A DNA stretch of 64,000 bases from Brevibacterium aurantiacum (GTDB taxonomy: Bacteria > Actinomycetota > Actinomycetes > Actinomycetales > Brevibacteriaceae): the NCBI RefSeq assembly GCF_007558825.1, contig NZ_VLTK01000003.1:1-64000 (forward strand). The letters run 5' to 3'. The translations under genes were made by a program, and so were the position numbers. The notes under the pieces were generated by a model. That model had not been told where the DNA came from. It was given only the letters and a program-made list of their open reading frames with translations, and ran no database searches. Shown piece after piece: positions 52,664-61,059 of the stretch; positions within the stretch are counted from its first letter, which is position 1; every line of letters begins with the position of its first letter.

Positions 52664-53068
52664 ATGCGCAAGAAGAGCCAGCTTCGGGTTCTGGTGACAG
52701 CCATAGCATTCGCAGGAATGCTTTCGCTCTCAACCGCTGGGTCCGCGTCTGCGGCCGAAGACGCCGCGTATTCCGGGGAAGCCTTAGGAGTTATATCTGT
52801 ACCGACCCAGCGGACTTGCGGGCAATCCTTCAATCCAACAATCAGGGGCGGAAAAGCTCATTGGACTATCGACTGTGTAAACGGAAACGCAGGCATAAGC
52901 GGTTGGGTACAAGATACGCGGTCGGACGGAAAATGTATTCAAGTTAAGGCAACATGGAGCAATGGAACTACAAAATTGTCGCCCCGCGCTTGCCCGAAAG
53001 GTAGCAAAAAGTCGTTTCAACTCCGTGGCACCGGCAAGACCGTTAAGGCTTATGTATTCCAATCGTGA
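52664..53068 (+). CDS. Secreted four-cysteine protein, 134 aa
   Basis: ATG 52664 follows GATGGAGG. A classical Sec signal peptide (MRKKSQLRVLVTAIAFAGM, then LSTAGSASA) is followed by about 100 residues with four cysteines (TCGQS, DCVNG, KCIQV, ACPKG), probably two disulfides, and a basic beta-rich end (SFQLRGTGKTVKAYVFQS). It is compact and exported; it resembles a small secreted binding or antimicrobial-like protein but no family is recognised. It sits 26 bases before the DUF4258-like toxin and may be co-secreted with it. Confidence 0.7.
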   Translation: MRKKSQLRVLVTAIAFAGMLSLSTAGSASAAEDAAYSGEALGVISVPTQRTCGQSFNPTIRGGKAHWTIDCVNGNAGISGWVQDTRSDGKCIQVKATWSNGTTKLSPRACPKGSKKSFQLRGTGKTVKAYVFQS

Positions 53069-53094
53069 CTATCCGGCAAGGAGTGACCGTAAAG

Positions 53095-53481
53095 ATGTCT
53101 ATAAAATACCGACAGGGACACCGTAAATTGGCGCTTGGCCTGGCTTGCACGGCCTTAATCGCCACGGCCGTTATTGCTGCACCTGCAAGCGCTCATGCTC
53201 TTAATAGTACTTCGAGCCCAGCTTCACGCGGAGCAGACAGCGTCGCCGCTCCAGCAGACGTGCTCGCTAGCGCGCCAAGATACATTACGGGCTATACTAG
53301 CCACTGTGAACTGCGACTCAAGCAACGCGGTATAAGCAAGGGCCATGCCGAGTCTGTGGTTGAGACGAACTGGCGCAAGGCTTATAAAGACAGGCAGCAT
53401 GGAACTTGGCAATATCAAGACAAAAGCGTACTTATTTCGCTCAATAACAGCGGTGCATGTGTTACAGCTACTCGGTTGTGA
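53095..53481 (+). CDS. Secreted DUF4258-like toxin, 128 aa
   Basis: ATG 53095 lies 11 bases after AAGGAG and fits the signal peptide better than the upstream in-frame GTG 53065. Residues 1-43 form a Sec signal (RKLALGLACTALIATAVIAA, then PASAHA). The C-terminal 70 residues match the DUF4258/BECR RNase-toxin style: TSHCELRLKQRGISKGHAES, then KSVLISLNNSGACVTATRL. DUF4258 proteins are toxins paired with DUF2283 antitoxins, exactly as here, but they are normally cytoplasmic; export is unusual. AT-rich relative to its neighbours. Activity is inferred from fold-like motifs only. Confidence 0.6.
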   Translation: MSIKYRQGHRKLALGLACTALIATAVIAAPASAHALNSTSSPASRGADSVAAPADVLASAPRYITGYTSHCELRLKQRGISKGHAESVVETNWRKAYKDRQHGTWQYQDKSVLISLNNSGACVTATRL

Positions 53482-53486
53482 TTTAC

Positions 53487-53906
53487 ATGAATTATGATTT
53501 CGAAAAGTTTCATTATACTACTGACTCTGAGCATAATATAACGTATATAAACTTTTCTAAGGCGCATGCTGCAGCCGATTCGGTCATTACCTTACATTCA
53601 GTCAAGCGCGATGATCCTCAAATCAACGTGGATATCTTTCATGACGGTCGACTAGCTGGAATTGAAATACTTTCTTTCGACAAATATCTTCCTAAACTTG
53701 TGCTGCAAGAGATGGGAAGCCGCTCTTCCGGTAAACTTACTTTGACATTGTTAAGTGATTATATAATATTCGATAATTCCGATACGCTAGAACCGGTCTC
53801 GCAAACGACTTTGCGCAGCTCGTTAAACGATCTGGAGGCTCGCTGTTTATTTTCGAGTCAGGGAGTTCTCGTTGGTATAAAGTTTTCGGAGGCAGTGCGT
53901 TTTTAG
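53487..53906 (+). CDS. DUF2283-like immunity/antitoxin protein, 139 aa
   Basis: It starts at ATG 53487, 5 bases after the toxin stop. It matches DUF2283: DSEHNITYINFSKAHAAADS, then INVDIFHDGRLAGIEILSFD. It has no signal peptide, so it stays in the cytoplasm and could protect the producer from re-entering or unexported toxin. It is longer than typical DUF2283 proteins by about 50 residues (KLTLTLLSDYIIFDNSDTL). Very AT-rich codon use unlike the surrounding DNA, a sign of recent transfer. Confidence 0.6.
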   Translation: MNYDFEKFHYTTDSEHNITYINFSKAHAAADSVITLHSVKRDDPQINVDIFHDGRLAGIEILSFDKYLPKLVLQEMGSRSSGKLTLTLLSDYIIFDNSDTLEPVSQTTLRSSLNDLEARCLFSSQGVLVGIKFSEAVRF

Positions 53907-54120
53907 CAATCATGCTAGGATCGTGTGTTGATTTCTCTGCCAGGGTTCCCAACGGATATTCTGTGTCTCCGCGTCGATTTCTAAACTTGCTCGCGGGGAA
54001 TTGAAAGCTGGGCGAGGTAATTTATGTGCATCGCGGCCACCTGCCGCCAATCTCGTGGTCAGCGAAGCAGGTCGCCGCATCGATTTGAATCAATGCGGCT
54101 ATCCCTTGCCCTGGATTCGT

Positions 54121-54567
54121 CTATTTCTTAGCGGCGAGCTCAGCGTTGCGTTCGTCGATGAGCTTCTTCATCCGACGCCTGGTTTTGAGACTTCCACCGG
54201 GGTATTCGGAAAGGTCTTCGTCCTCATGCGTTTCGGGGATGGCCATCGTCTCTGGAGTCGTCTGCTCCGGTTCGTCCTGTGGCATCGGCTTGACCGCAAA
54301 CATCGACATGATCTCTTTGATGTCATCGGAGGTGAATCGGACGGCAGATCGATTGATGCGCAAATGCGGCAGTTCGCCATTGCGAGTCCCATCGCGAAGG
54401 AAATGGACACCGCATTGCAAGATGGTCGCGGCTTGCTCGGGGGTATAGACACACGGCATTCCATTGGGAACGTAAATGTCCTGCCCCTGGGTGTGCATGA
54501 CGGCCAGGGGAGAGTGGGTGGGCTCAAGCGAGGGTGCATCTACTGAAGTCTGCGATTCTTTGCTCAT
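54121..54567 (-). CDS. Excisionase-like HTH protein, 148 aa
   Basis: Residues about 40-90 are a MerR/excisionase-type winged HTH: VYTPEQAATILQCGVHFLRD, then NGELPHLRINRSAVRFTSDD and IKEIM. It ends with a basic helix (KTRRRMKKLIDERNAEL). The ATG lies exactly six bases after CGTAGA, so it starts leaderless from P10. It is the last gene before the attachment site and could be an excisionase or a regulator of the element; no integrase is adjacent. Confidence 0.65.
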   Translation of the reverse strand: MSKESQTSVDAPSLEPTHSPLAVMHTQGQDIYVPNGMPCVYTPEQAATILQCGVHFLRDGTRNGELPHLRINRSAVRFTSDDIKEIMSMFAVKPMPQDEPEQTTPETMAIPETHEDEDLSEYPGGSLKTRRRMKKLIDERNAELAAKK

Positions 54568-54573
54568 ACCCTC

Positions 54574-54602
54574 TCTACGTGCGGCAGTTCGGCTCATGTT
54601 CG
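54574..54602 (-). promoter_or_regulatory. Element promoter P10 (CGAACA-N17-CGTAGA)
   Basis: On the minus strand: CGAACA 54602-54597, CGTAGA 54579-54574, then six bases and ATG 54567. One mismatch in each box to CGACA and CATAGA, but the start codon sits at the same place as in P3, P4 and P5. Confidence 0.5.
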
Positions 54603-54666
54603 TAGAAGTTCGCAAATTCTTTGAAAATCTTCACTCGGGAGCCTCCCGAAGGGGGTGCCGCACGGT

Positions 54667-54683
54667 GGCCGCATCATGCGGCC
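54667..54683. repeat. 17-bp palindrome near the attachment site
   Basis: GGCCGCAT-C-ATGCGGCC is a perfect inverted repeat 92 bp left of the tRNA fragment. A second short hairpin (CTTCACTCGGGAGCCTCCCG) lies just to its left. Candidate recombinase or excisionase binding sites, by position only. Confidence 0.4.
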
Positions 54684-54774
54684 AATGGAGCTGAACGAAC
54701 TGCTATTCCAAACCCATCATCATCGTTAAACCCCTAGAATCCAACGAACGATATGGTGCCAAAAGAGGCTTCAA

Positions 54775-54802
54775 GCGGGTTCGATTCCCGTCATCCCCTC
54801 CA
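54775..54802 (+). tRNA. Truncated tRNA 3' end (tRNA-Gly-like), probable attR
   Basis: GCGGG-TTCGATT-CCCGT is a complete T arm (54775-54791), followed by the acceptor 3' strand CATCCCC, discriminator T and CCA ending at 54802. No matching 5' GGGGATG acceptor strand or anticodon arm is found within 80 bases upstream, so this is a 3' fragment only. That is the expected scar where an element recombines into a tRNA 3' end. The T discriminator and T-arm resemble actinobacterial tRNA-Gly; identity is tentative. Confidence 0.6.
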
Positions 54803-54993
54803 GCTGCCGGTCGGACCATGTGGTCCGGCCGGTTTTTCGGTTCCCGATCGCTCTGTCGGCCGCAGCGCGGTGGGTTCCGGTAGAATCTCCTTCTGCCCAG
54901 CACCGTGTGCCCGGGTTCCCGCATCAATTCTGCACGACCGAGGCGGCACCGTTCATCACTGATGGTGGCCCACGGCAGAAAGCCATTTCCCAT

Positions 54994-56367
54994 ATGAGTC
55001 CCGAGCCCCAGCAGCGGCGAGTGCCCTGGCCCCGACTGAACCGCCGACAGGTCCTCACAGGTGCACTCGCAGGTGCAGGTCTCCTCGGCGCAGGCTTCGT
55101 GACTTCCTCAGGCACGGACTTTCTCGCCCCTGCGCGCCGGACTGATCCCCTCCGCTCCGCCACCGTCGCCTTCACCTCTGGGACCGCGCGCGAAGGCATC
55201 GGCATCGAGATGGCGCAGCACTTGGAGGCGAACTCACGTGTCATGCCCGGAATAGAAGACCTGGGGCCGGCGGCACGACAACAGCAATTCCTGGACCGGT
55301 GCACTGCATGGATCACGCAGCTGCCCGAACACCGTCGCGATCTTGCCACCTCGGCGCTTCTCGATCTGTGGGTGCTCACCGACTCCCTTCCGGCGACGGT
55401 GGCCAGCTGGGACCGGCCGTGGCGATACATCTGGCCGCGGGATGCGGCGTTCGCTGCGGTTGCTTTGGCCCGAGTCGGAATGCTCGACCTGGCGTGGCAG
55501 CACCTTCTTCACCTGCAGTCACTGCAATCGGAGGACGGGTCATTCGCGGCACGGTTCACCCCAGACCTGGGGCTGGCCCCGGACGAGCGCCCATCTCAGT
55601 TCGACGCGCTTGGACTCCTGCTCTGGGCCGTCAGCGACGTCCATGCTGTGGGGGCCCGGACCACCGGACGAAATGAGGGAGTGGTCGCCCTCGAGACGAT
55701 GGCACCGATGCTGCGTCGCTCTTCCCAGCGCCTGCTTCACCTCACCGAGCGGGGAACAGTGCTGCCCCCGGTGTCGTCCGATTACTGGGAGGTCAGTGAA
55801 TCCCAAGTCACGCTCGGCACAGCGGGACCCACATTGTTGGGCCTGCAGGCACTTGTCAGACTGGCAGAGCACAGCAGTGGACTGTGGGATCACATCGATG
55901 GGGGAGCCGACGCGCTCGGCGACAGCTGCAATGCGTTCGAAGCGACATTCTCTCGAACATTCATCGCCAATGGACTGCAACGCTACCCGACCTCGGGAGG
56001 ACTCGATTCGGCGGTGGCCTATCTGCCCGCGGCCGGGGCGGGCCTGGACCTTGGAGAATCGACCCTTGATCACGTCTGGGAGAGACTGCGCCAACCCGCT
56101 GGCGGGATCAAACCGGGGCATGGGTGGATCTTCGATCACACGAGCTGGACTCCGTCGACATCACTCATGGGAGTCGGGTTCGCCCGCATCGGCGCCACAA
56201 CACAGGCCGATGGGGTGCTCGACTGGTTGGGCAGCCATCGCACGCAAGCCGGCTCCCTTCCCGAGAAGGTCAGTGCAGAAGGCGCGGCAGTGTCCGTGGC
56301 ACCTCTGTCGTGGACGGCATCCAATGTGATCATCACTCTCGACGAGCTCCATCGCCCCCGATCCTGA
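54994..56367 (+). CDS. GH15/glucoamylase-like secreted protein (Tat signal), 457 aa
   Basis: ATG 54994 starts a twin-arginine signal: basic N-region with NRRQVLTGALAGAGLLGAGF and then a hydrophobic stretch. The mature part has an (alpha/alpha)6-barrel glycosidase look: RPWRYIWPRDAAFAAVAL, HLQSLQSEDGSFAARFTPDL, GLLLWAVSDVHAVG, and later HGWIFDHTSW and WLGSHRTQAGSLPEKV, as in GH15 glucoamylase-like proteins. A longer frame from 54820 lacks a plausible start. It is chromosomal, next to the attachment site and upstream of tig. Substrate probably an alpha-glucan; inferred. Confidence 0.7.
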   Translation: MSPEPQQRRVPWPRLNRRQVLTGALAGAGLLGAGFVTSSGTDFLAPARRTDPLRSATVAFTSGTAREGIGIEMAQHLEANSRVMPGIEDLGPAARQQQFLDRCTAWITQLPEHRRDLATSALLDLWVLTDSLPATVASWDRPWRYIWPRDAAFAAVALARVGMLDLAWQHLLHLQSLQSEDGSFAARFTPDLGLAPDERPSQFDALGLLLWAVSDVHAVGARTTGRNEGVVALETMAPMLRRSSQRLLHLTERGTVLPPVSSDYWEVSESQVTLGTAGPTLLGLQALVRLAEHSSGLWDHIDGGADALGDSCNAFEATFSRTFIANGLQRYPTSGGLDSAVAYLPAAGAGLDLGESTLDHVWERLRQPAGGIKPGHGWIFDHTSWTPSTSLMGVGFARIGATTQADGVLDWLGSHRTQAGSLPEKVSAEGAAVSVAPLSWTASNVIITLDELHRPRS

Positions 56368-56622
56368 CCCGAGCTGCCGGTGCCTCCGTGGCGGCATGTG
56401 TTCACGGTGCACGGCTCCGCTGTCCATCAGAACCGGCATCGATTGCGCTCCTCGCGAACTCCGGAACTGCGGCGGCCCGTCTGTTTCGTGTTTTGTCCCG
56501 TGTTTCGCGTAATATGGGTGACTGCGTCTTGCGGACGTGCGCGATCTCATCGTGGACTTTCGCTCCCTCCAGGTCACCAGATGGCCGATTATGCATGACT
56601 GTCGAAATTGAAAGGTCGCACT

Positions 56623-57972
56623 GTGAAGAGCTCCGTCGAGCAACTCGACCCCACGCGGGTCAAGATCAGCGTGGATGTCCCATACGCCGAACTCAAGCCG
56701 AGCATCGACGAGGCATACAAGACCATCGGTGGCCAGGTCACCATTCCGGGCTTCCGCCAGGGCAAGGTCCCTGCGCGCATCATCGATCAGCGCGTTGGCC
56801 GACCCGCAGTGATCCAGGAGGCCGTGAACAACGGTCTTGACGGGTTCTACCGCGAGTCCGTCGAAGAGCACGATCTCAAGCCATTGGGCCAGCCCGAGGT
56901 CGAGATCTCCGAAGTCCCCGGCCTCGACGGCACCGAAGACGGCGACCTGACCTTCACTGTCGAGGTCGACGTGCGCCCCACGATCGAACTGCCTGCCTAC
57001 GACACCATCAGTGTCGAGGTCGACCCGATCGAGGTCACCGATGAAGACGTCGATGCCGAGCTTGAGCAGCTGCGCACCCGCTTCGGAACGCTGAGCTCCG
57101 TTGACCGTCCTGCAGCCAAGGACGACTTCGTGACCCTCGACCTCGTCGCCACCATCGACGGCGAAGAGATCGACACCGCCTCCGACATCTCCTACCAGGT
57201 TGGCGCCGGGACCATGCTCGATGGCATGGACGAAGCCCTCGACGGTCTGTCGGCAGACGAGACCACCACCTTCGAGACCACCTTCGCGGGCGGAGAGCAC
57301 GCCGGCGAAACCGGAACAGTCTCCATCACACTCAGCGCGGTCAAGGTTCGCGAGCTGCCAGAGGCTGACGATGACTTCGCTCAGCTGGCCAGCGAATTCG
57401 ACACGATCGACGAGCTGCGTACGGACCTGCGCGAGCAGGCTGCGAAGCAGAAGGAGACCGACCAGGGTGCACAGGCACGCGACAAGGTCCTCGAATCACT
57501 GATCGAGACCCTCAACGTGCCCGTTCCCGAGAAGGTCGTCACCGACGAGGTTGAGCGTCACCTCGAGTCCGAGAGCCGCGTGGATGACGATGAGCACCGT
57601 AAGGAGGTCACCGAGGAGACCGAGCGCAATCTCCGCACCCAGTTCATCCTCGACTCGATCGCCGAAGCCGAAGAGGTTGAGGTGACACAGCCCGAGCTCA
57701 TCGAATACCTCATCTCTGCGTCACAGCAGTACGGCATGAACCCGAATGAGTTCGCTCAGATGCTCGACAGCTCCGGACAGGTCAACGCACTGGTCGGAGA
57801 GGTCACACGCCGCAAGGCCCTGGCCGCTGCTCTCGCCGGTGCTGTCGTCAAGGACACAGCAGGCAATGTCGTCGATATGGAGGAGTTCACCTCTCCAGCT
57901 GCGGAAGAGGCACCTGAGGTCGTCGATGACTCAGATGATGCCGTCGCAGCCGAAGGCGACGACGATAACTGA
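56623..57972 (+). CDS. tig: Trigger factor
   Basis: A 449-aa ribosome-associated chaperone and peptidyl-prolyl isomerase. The N-terminal ribosome-binding domain contains the signature GFRQGKVP (about residues 45-52); the central FKBP-type PPIase domain (about 160-245) has ISYQVGAGTMLDGMDEAL and TFETTFAGGEHAG; a helical C-terminal domain follows, then an acidic tail. GTG 56623 is preceded by GAAAGG. Gene order tig-clpP1-clpP2-clpX is conserved in Actinobacteria. Confidence 0.97.
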   Translation: MKSSVEQLDPTRVKISVDVPYAELKPSIDEAYKTIGGQVTIPGFRQGKVPARIIDQRVGRPAVIQEAVNNGLDGFYRESVEEHDLKPLGQPEVEISEVPGLDGTEDGDLTFTVEVDVRPTIELPAYDTISVEVDPIEVTDEDVDAELEQLRTRFGTLSSVDRPAAKDDFVTLDLVATIDGEEIDTASDISYQVGAGTMLDGMDEALDGLSADETTTFETTFAGGEHAGETGTVSITLSAVKVRELPEADDDFAQLASEFDTIDELRTDLREQAAKQKETDQGAQARDKVLESLIETLNVPVPEKVVTDEVERHLESESRVDDDEHRKEVTEETERNLRTQFILDSIAEAEEVEVTQPELIEYLISASQQYGMNPNEFAQMLDSSGQVNALVGEVTRRKALAAALAGAVVKDTAGNVVDMEEFTSPAAEEAPEVVDDSDDAVAAEGDDDN

Positions 57973-58005
57973 CTTCCAACCGCTTCGGCGGTGACAGAGC
58001 CGACA

Positions 58006-58039
58006 ACGGTGGGCACGGAGAATATTCCGTGCCCACCGT
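58006..58039 (+). terminator. Terminator of tig
   Basis: A 14-bp perfect stem, ACGGTGGGCACGGA (58006-58019) and TCCGTGCCCACCGT (58026-58039), with a GAATAT loop followed by TTTCG. clpP1-clpP2 therefore has its own promoter. Confidence 0.9.
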
Positions 58040-58228
58040 TTCGCATAGGTGCATCGGTCGGCCGCAGCCAGGTGCGGGCCTCATCCGGCACGAATCTTCC
58101 CAGCAGATGCAGGGGAATCCGGTGCCCGATCACGCTGATGGCGAACACAGGCGTTCCGACGGACTAAATCCGACCGGAGAGCAGTTAGAGTCCATATCAA
58201 GCCAACCAAAGACCAACAGGAGTGAAAC

Positions 58229-58840
58229 GTGAGCGCACATGAAATGACAGCGCCCGTCGGCCTCGACGCCGGTGGAGCAATGGGTCTCGATGACCATATT
58301 TTCAACCGCCTGCTCAAAGAGCGCATCATCTGGCTCGGTTCGGAAGTGCGTGACTCCAACGCCAACGCGATCTGTGCTCAGATGATGCTGCTGGCGGCGG
58401 AGGATCCCGATGCGGACATCTCGCTGTACATCAACTCCCCGGGTGGCTCGGTCACCGCGGGAATGGCGATCTACGACACCATGCAGTACATCAAGCCAGA
58501 TGTCTCCACCGTCGCCATGGGAATGGCCGCATCGATGGGGCAGTTCCTGCTGTCATCCGGTGCACCGGGCAAGCGGTTCGCCACCCCCCACGCCCGCATC
58601 CTCATGCACCAGCCGTTGGGTGGAATCGGCGGCACCGCCACCGACATCAAGATCCAGGCAGAGCTCATCCTGCACATGAAGAAGCAGATGGCAGAGCTCA
58701 CCGCCGAACAGACAGGCAAGACCCTGGAGCAGATCCTCAAGGACAACGACCGCGACCACTGGTTCACCGCCGAAGAAGCACTGGAATACGGCTTCATCGA
58801 CAAGATGGTGACCCGTTCGTCCGACGTCACCGACAACTGA
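58229..58840 (+). CDS. clpP1: ATP-dependent Clp protease proteolytic subunit 1
   Basis: 203 aa. Catalytic Ser102 ([11 protein letters not shown]) and His127 (LMHQPLGG) are present, with a downstream Asp in the handle region, and the SPGGSV oxyanion loop. The GTG start follows AGGAG. Actinobacteria carry two ClpP subunits that form a mixed ClpP1P2 tetradecamer working with ClpX or ClpC1. It is followed after 17 bases by clpP2 in one operon. Confidence 0.96.
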   Translation: MSAHEMTAPVGLDAGGAMGLDDHIFNRLLKERIIWLGSEVRDSNANAICAQMMLLAAEDPDADISLYINSPGGSVTAGMAIYDTMQYIKPDVSTVAMGMAASMGQFLLSSGAPGKRFATPHARILMHQPLGGIGGTATDIKIQAELILHMKKQMAELTAEQTGKTLEQILKDNDRDHWFTAEEALEYGFIDKMVTRSSDVTDN

Positions 58841-58857
58841 GTGGGAGTCAAGGAAGA

Positions 58858-59508
58858 ATGAATTCAATGAACTTTATGCCAGGGTCCACCGCCGGCAACA
58901 TGCCGCAGTCCCGCTACGTCATGCCCCAGTTCGAAGAGCGGACTCCCTACGGTTTCAAACGCCAGGATCCCTACACCAAGCTCTTCGACGATCGCGTGAT
59001 CTTCCTGGGCGTCCAGGTTGACGACACGAGCGCCGACGACGTGATGGCGCAGCTCCTGGTCCTCGAATCACAGGACCCTGATCGTGACATCACGCTCTAC
59101 ATCAACTCGCCGGGTGGCTCCTTCACCGCGATGACTGCCATCTACGACACGATGCAGTACATCAAGCCGGAGATCCAGACTGTCTGCCTCGGTCAGGCCG
59201 CCTCGGCTGCTGCCGTACTCCTGGCAGCCGGCACTCCGGGCAAGCGTCTGGCTCTGCCCAACGCCCGAGTCCTCATCCACCAGCCTGCGATGGAGGGCCA
59301 GGGACAGGGACAGGCTTCGGACATCGAGATCCAGGCCGCAGAGGTCTTCCGGATGCGCCAGTGGCTGGAGACGACTCTGTCGGACCACTCCAACAAGTCA
59401 CCGGAGCAGGTCTCCAACGACATCGAACGTGACCTCTTCCTCACCGCCGAACAGGCGAAGGACTACGGTCTCGTCGATCAGGTTCTGACCTCTCGCAAGG
59501 CGGTCTGA
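58858..59508 (+). CDS. clpP2: ATP-dependent Clp protease proteolytic subunit 2
   Basis: 216 aa. Catalytic Ser116 ([11 protein letters not shown]) and His141 (LIHQPAMEG), and the SPGGSF loop. The N-terminal extension of about 30 residues (up to YGFKRQDPY) is typical of the second actinobacterial ClpP, which is processed. ATG 58858 follows AAGGAAG. It partners ClpP1; a hairpin terminator follows. Confidence 0.96.
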   Translation: MNSMNFMPGSTAGNMPQSRYVMPQFEERTPYGFKRQDPYTKLFDDRVIFLGVQVDDTSADDVMAQLLVLESQDPDRDITLYINSPGGSFTAMTAIYDTMQYIKPEIQTVCLGQAASAAAVLLAAGTPGKRLALPNARVLIHQPAMEGQGQGQASDIEIQAAEVFRMRQWLETTLSDHSNKSPEQVSNDIERDLFLTAEQAKDYGLVDQVLTSRKAV

Positions 59509-59523
59509 GACACACGAACATCG

Positions 59524-59558
59524 TCGGGCCCGGACAGTCATCGGCTGTCCGGGCCCGA
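59524..59558 (+). terminator. Terminator of clpP1-clpP2
   Basis: TCGGGCCCGGACAG (59524-59537) pairs perfectly with CTGTCCGGGCCCGA (59545-59558) around a 7-base loop. Confidence 0.88.
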
Positions 59559-59759
59559 AGCGGTCTGTGCTGCGAAGTTGCCACCTGGTGCGGCGCCGAG
59601 TAGTTTGGGCCTTCTCAACAGCATGGGTGCGTCCATCTTCTCCGACACACCGAATGACGGTTCTGGCCGCTCATGTCAGTCCCGTATGGGAAGCTATTGA
59701 GGTACAGGAAACACGAGCGGTAGAGTTGGGGCCAGGTGCCCCGGCGGAAGGTTGTGACA

Positions 59760-61046
59760 GTGGCTCGCAGTGCGGACGGAGCAGACCTGCTCAAATGTAA
59801 CTTCTGTGGGAAATCCCAGAAGCAGGTTCGGAAACTCATCGCCGGACCTGGCGTCTACATCTGCGATGAATGCATCGGGCTGTGCAACGAGATCATCGAA
59901 GAGGAGCTCAGCGAAGGCACCTCCGAACACACCGATATCGAACTGCCCAAGCCGCGCGAGATCTTCGACTTCCTCCAAGAATACGTCGTCGGTCAGGAAC
60001 CGGCGAAGAAGGCCCTGTCCGTGGCCGTGTACAACCATTACAAGCGCATCCGCTCCCTGCAGAGCGACGAAGATACGAAGACCCTGGGTTCCGATGACAC
60101 CGAGGTTGAGATCGCGAAGTCCAACATCCTCCTCGTGGGCCCCACCGGATCGGGCAAGACCTACCTGGCGCAGTCGCTGGCGAAGAGACTGGATGTTCCC
60201 TTCGCCGTTGCAGACGCGACAGCACTGACGGAGGCCGGCTACGTCGGCGAAGACGTCGAGAACATTCTGCTCAAACTCATCCAAGCCGCGGACTTCGACA
60301 TTCAGAAGGCCGAACACGGCATCATCTACATCGACGAGATCGATAAGATCGCACGCAAGTCGGAGAACCCGTCGATCACCCGAGATGTCTCCGGCGAAGG
60401 TGTCCAGCAGGCGCTGCTGAAGATACTCGAAGGCACTCAGGCCTCCGTGCCGCCGCAGGGCGGACGCAAACATCCCCACCAGGACTTCCTCCAGATCGAT
60501 ACCACGAATGTGCTCTTCATCGTCGCGGGAGCCTTCGCAGGCATGGAGGAGATCGTTGCCGGCCGTAAGGGCAAGCACGGCATCGGGTTCGGTGCGCTCC
60601 TGCAGTCGAAGAACGACGAAGAAGACCTCTACGCCGATATCCTGCCCGAAGATCTGCTGAAGTTCGGACTCATCCCCGAGTTCATCGGACGCCTGCCCGT
60701 ACTGGCCACGGTCTCCACACTGGATCGTGCGGCGCTGATATCGATCCTCACAGAACCGAAGAATGCCCTGGTCAAGCAGTACCAGCGCATGTTCGAGTTC
60801 GACAATGTAGAGCTTCGTTTCGAGACCGACGCCCTTGAAGCCATCTCCGACCTCGCACTCCTGCGCGGCACCGGGGCACGTGGACTGCGATCCATCCTCG
60901 AAGAGGTCCTGCAACCGGTCATGTTCGATGTTCCCTCCCGGGAGGACATCGCCGAGGTGGTCGTGACCAGGGACGTCGTGGACAAGAACGTCGCCCCCAC
61001 TCTGGTGCCTCGTGAACAGCCTCGTGCATCCAAAAAGTCAGCCTGA
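59760..61046 (+). CDS. clpX: ATP-dependent Clp protease ATP-binding subunit ClpX
   Basis: 428 aa AAA+ unfoldase. The N-terminal zinc-binding domain has CNFCGKSQ and CDECIGLC; Walker A GPTGSGKT is at about 127-134; Walker [12 protein letters not shown]; the pore loop (GYVGEDVE) and sensor regions follow, and the IGF loop (KHGIGFGA) that docks on ClpP is present. GTG 59760 follows GGAAGG; the longer in-frame reading upstream is not needed. It feeds substrates to ClpP1P2. Confidence 0.97.
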   Translation: MARSADGADLLKCNFCGKSQKQVRKLIAGPGVYICDECIGLCNEIIEEELSEGTSEHTDIELPKPREIFDFLQEYVVGQEPAKKALSVAVYNHYKRIRSLQSDEDTKTLGSDDTEVEIAKSNILLVGPTGSGKTYLAQSLAKRLDVPFAVADATALTEAGYVGEDVENILLKLIQAADFDIQKAEHGIIYIDEIDKIARKSENPSITRDVSGEGVQQALLKILEGTQASVPPQGGRKHPHQDFLQIDTTNVLFIVAGAFAGMEEIVAGRKGKHGIGFGALLQSKNDEEDLYADILPEDLLKFGLIPEFIGRLPVLATVSTLDRAALISILTEPKNALVKQYQRMFEFDNVELRFETDALEAISDLALLRGTGARGLRSILEEVLQPVMFDVPSREDIAEVVVTRDVVDKNVAPTLVPREQPRASKKSA

Positions 61047-61059
61047 GTCGTCTCATTAG

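Noticed and set aside
54727..54802. A complete functional tRNA gene
   Set aside because: No 5' acceptor strand, D arm or anticodon arm can be folded upstream of the T arm.
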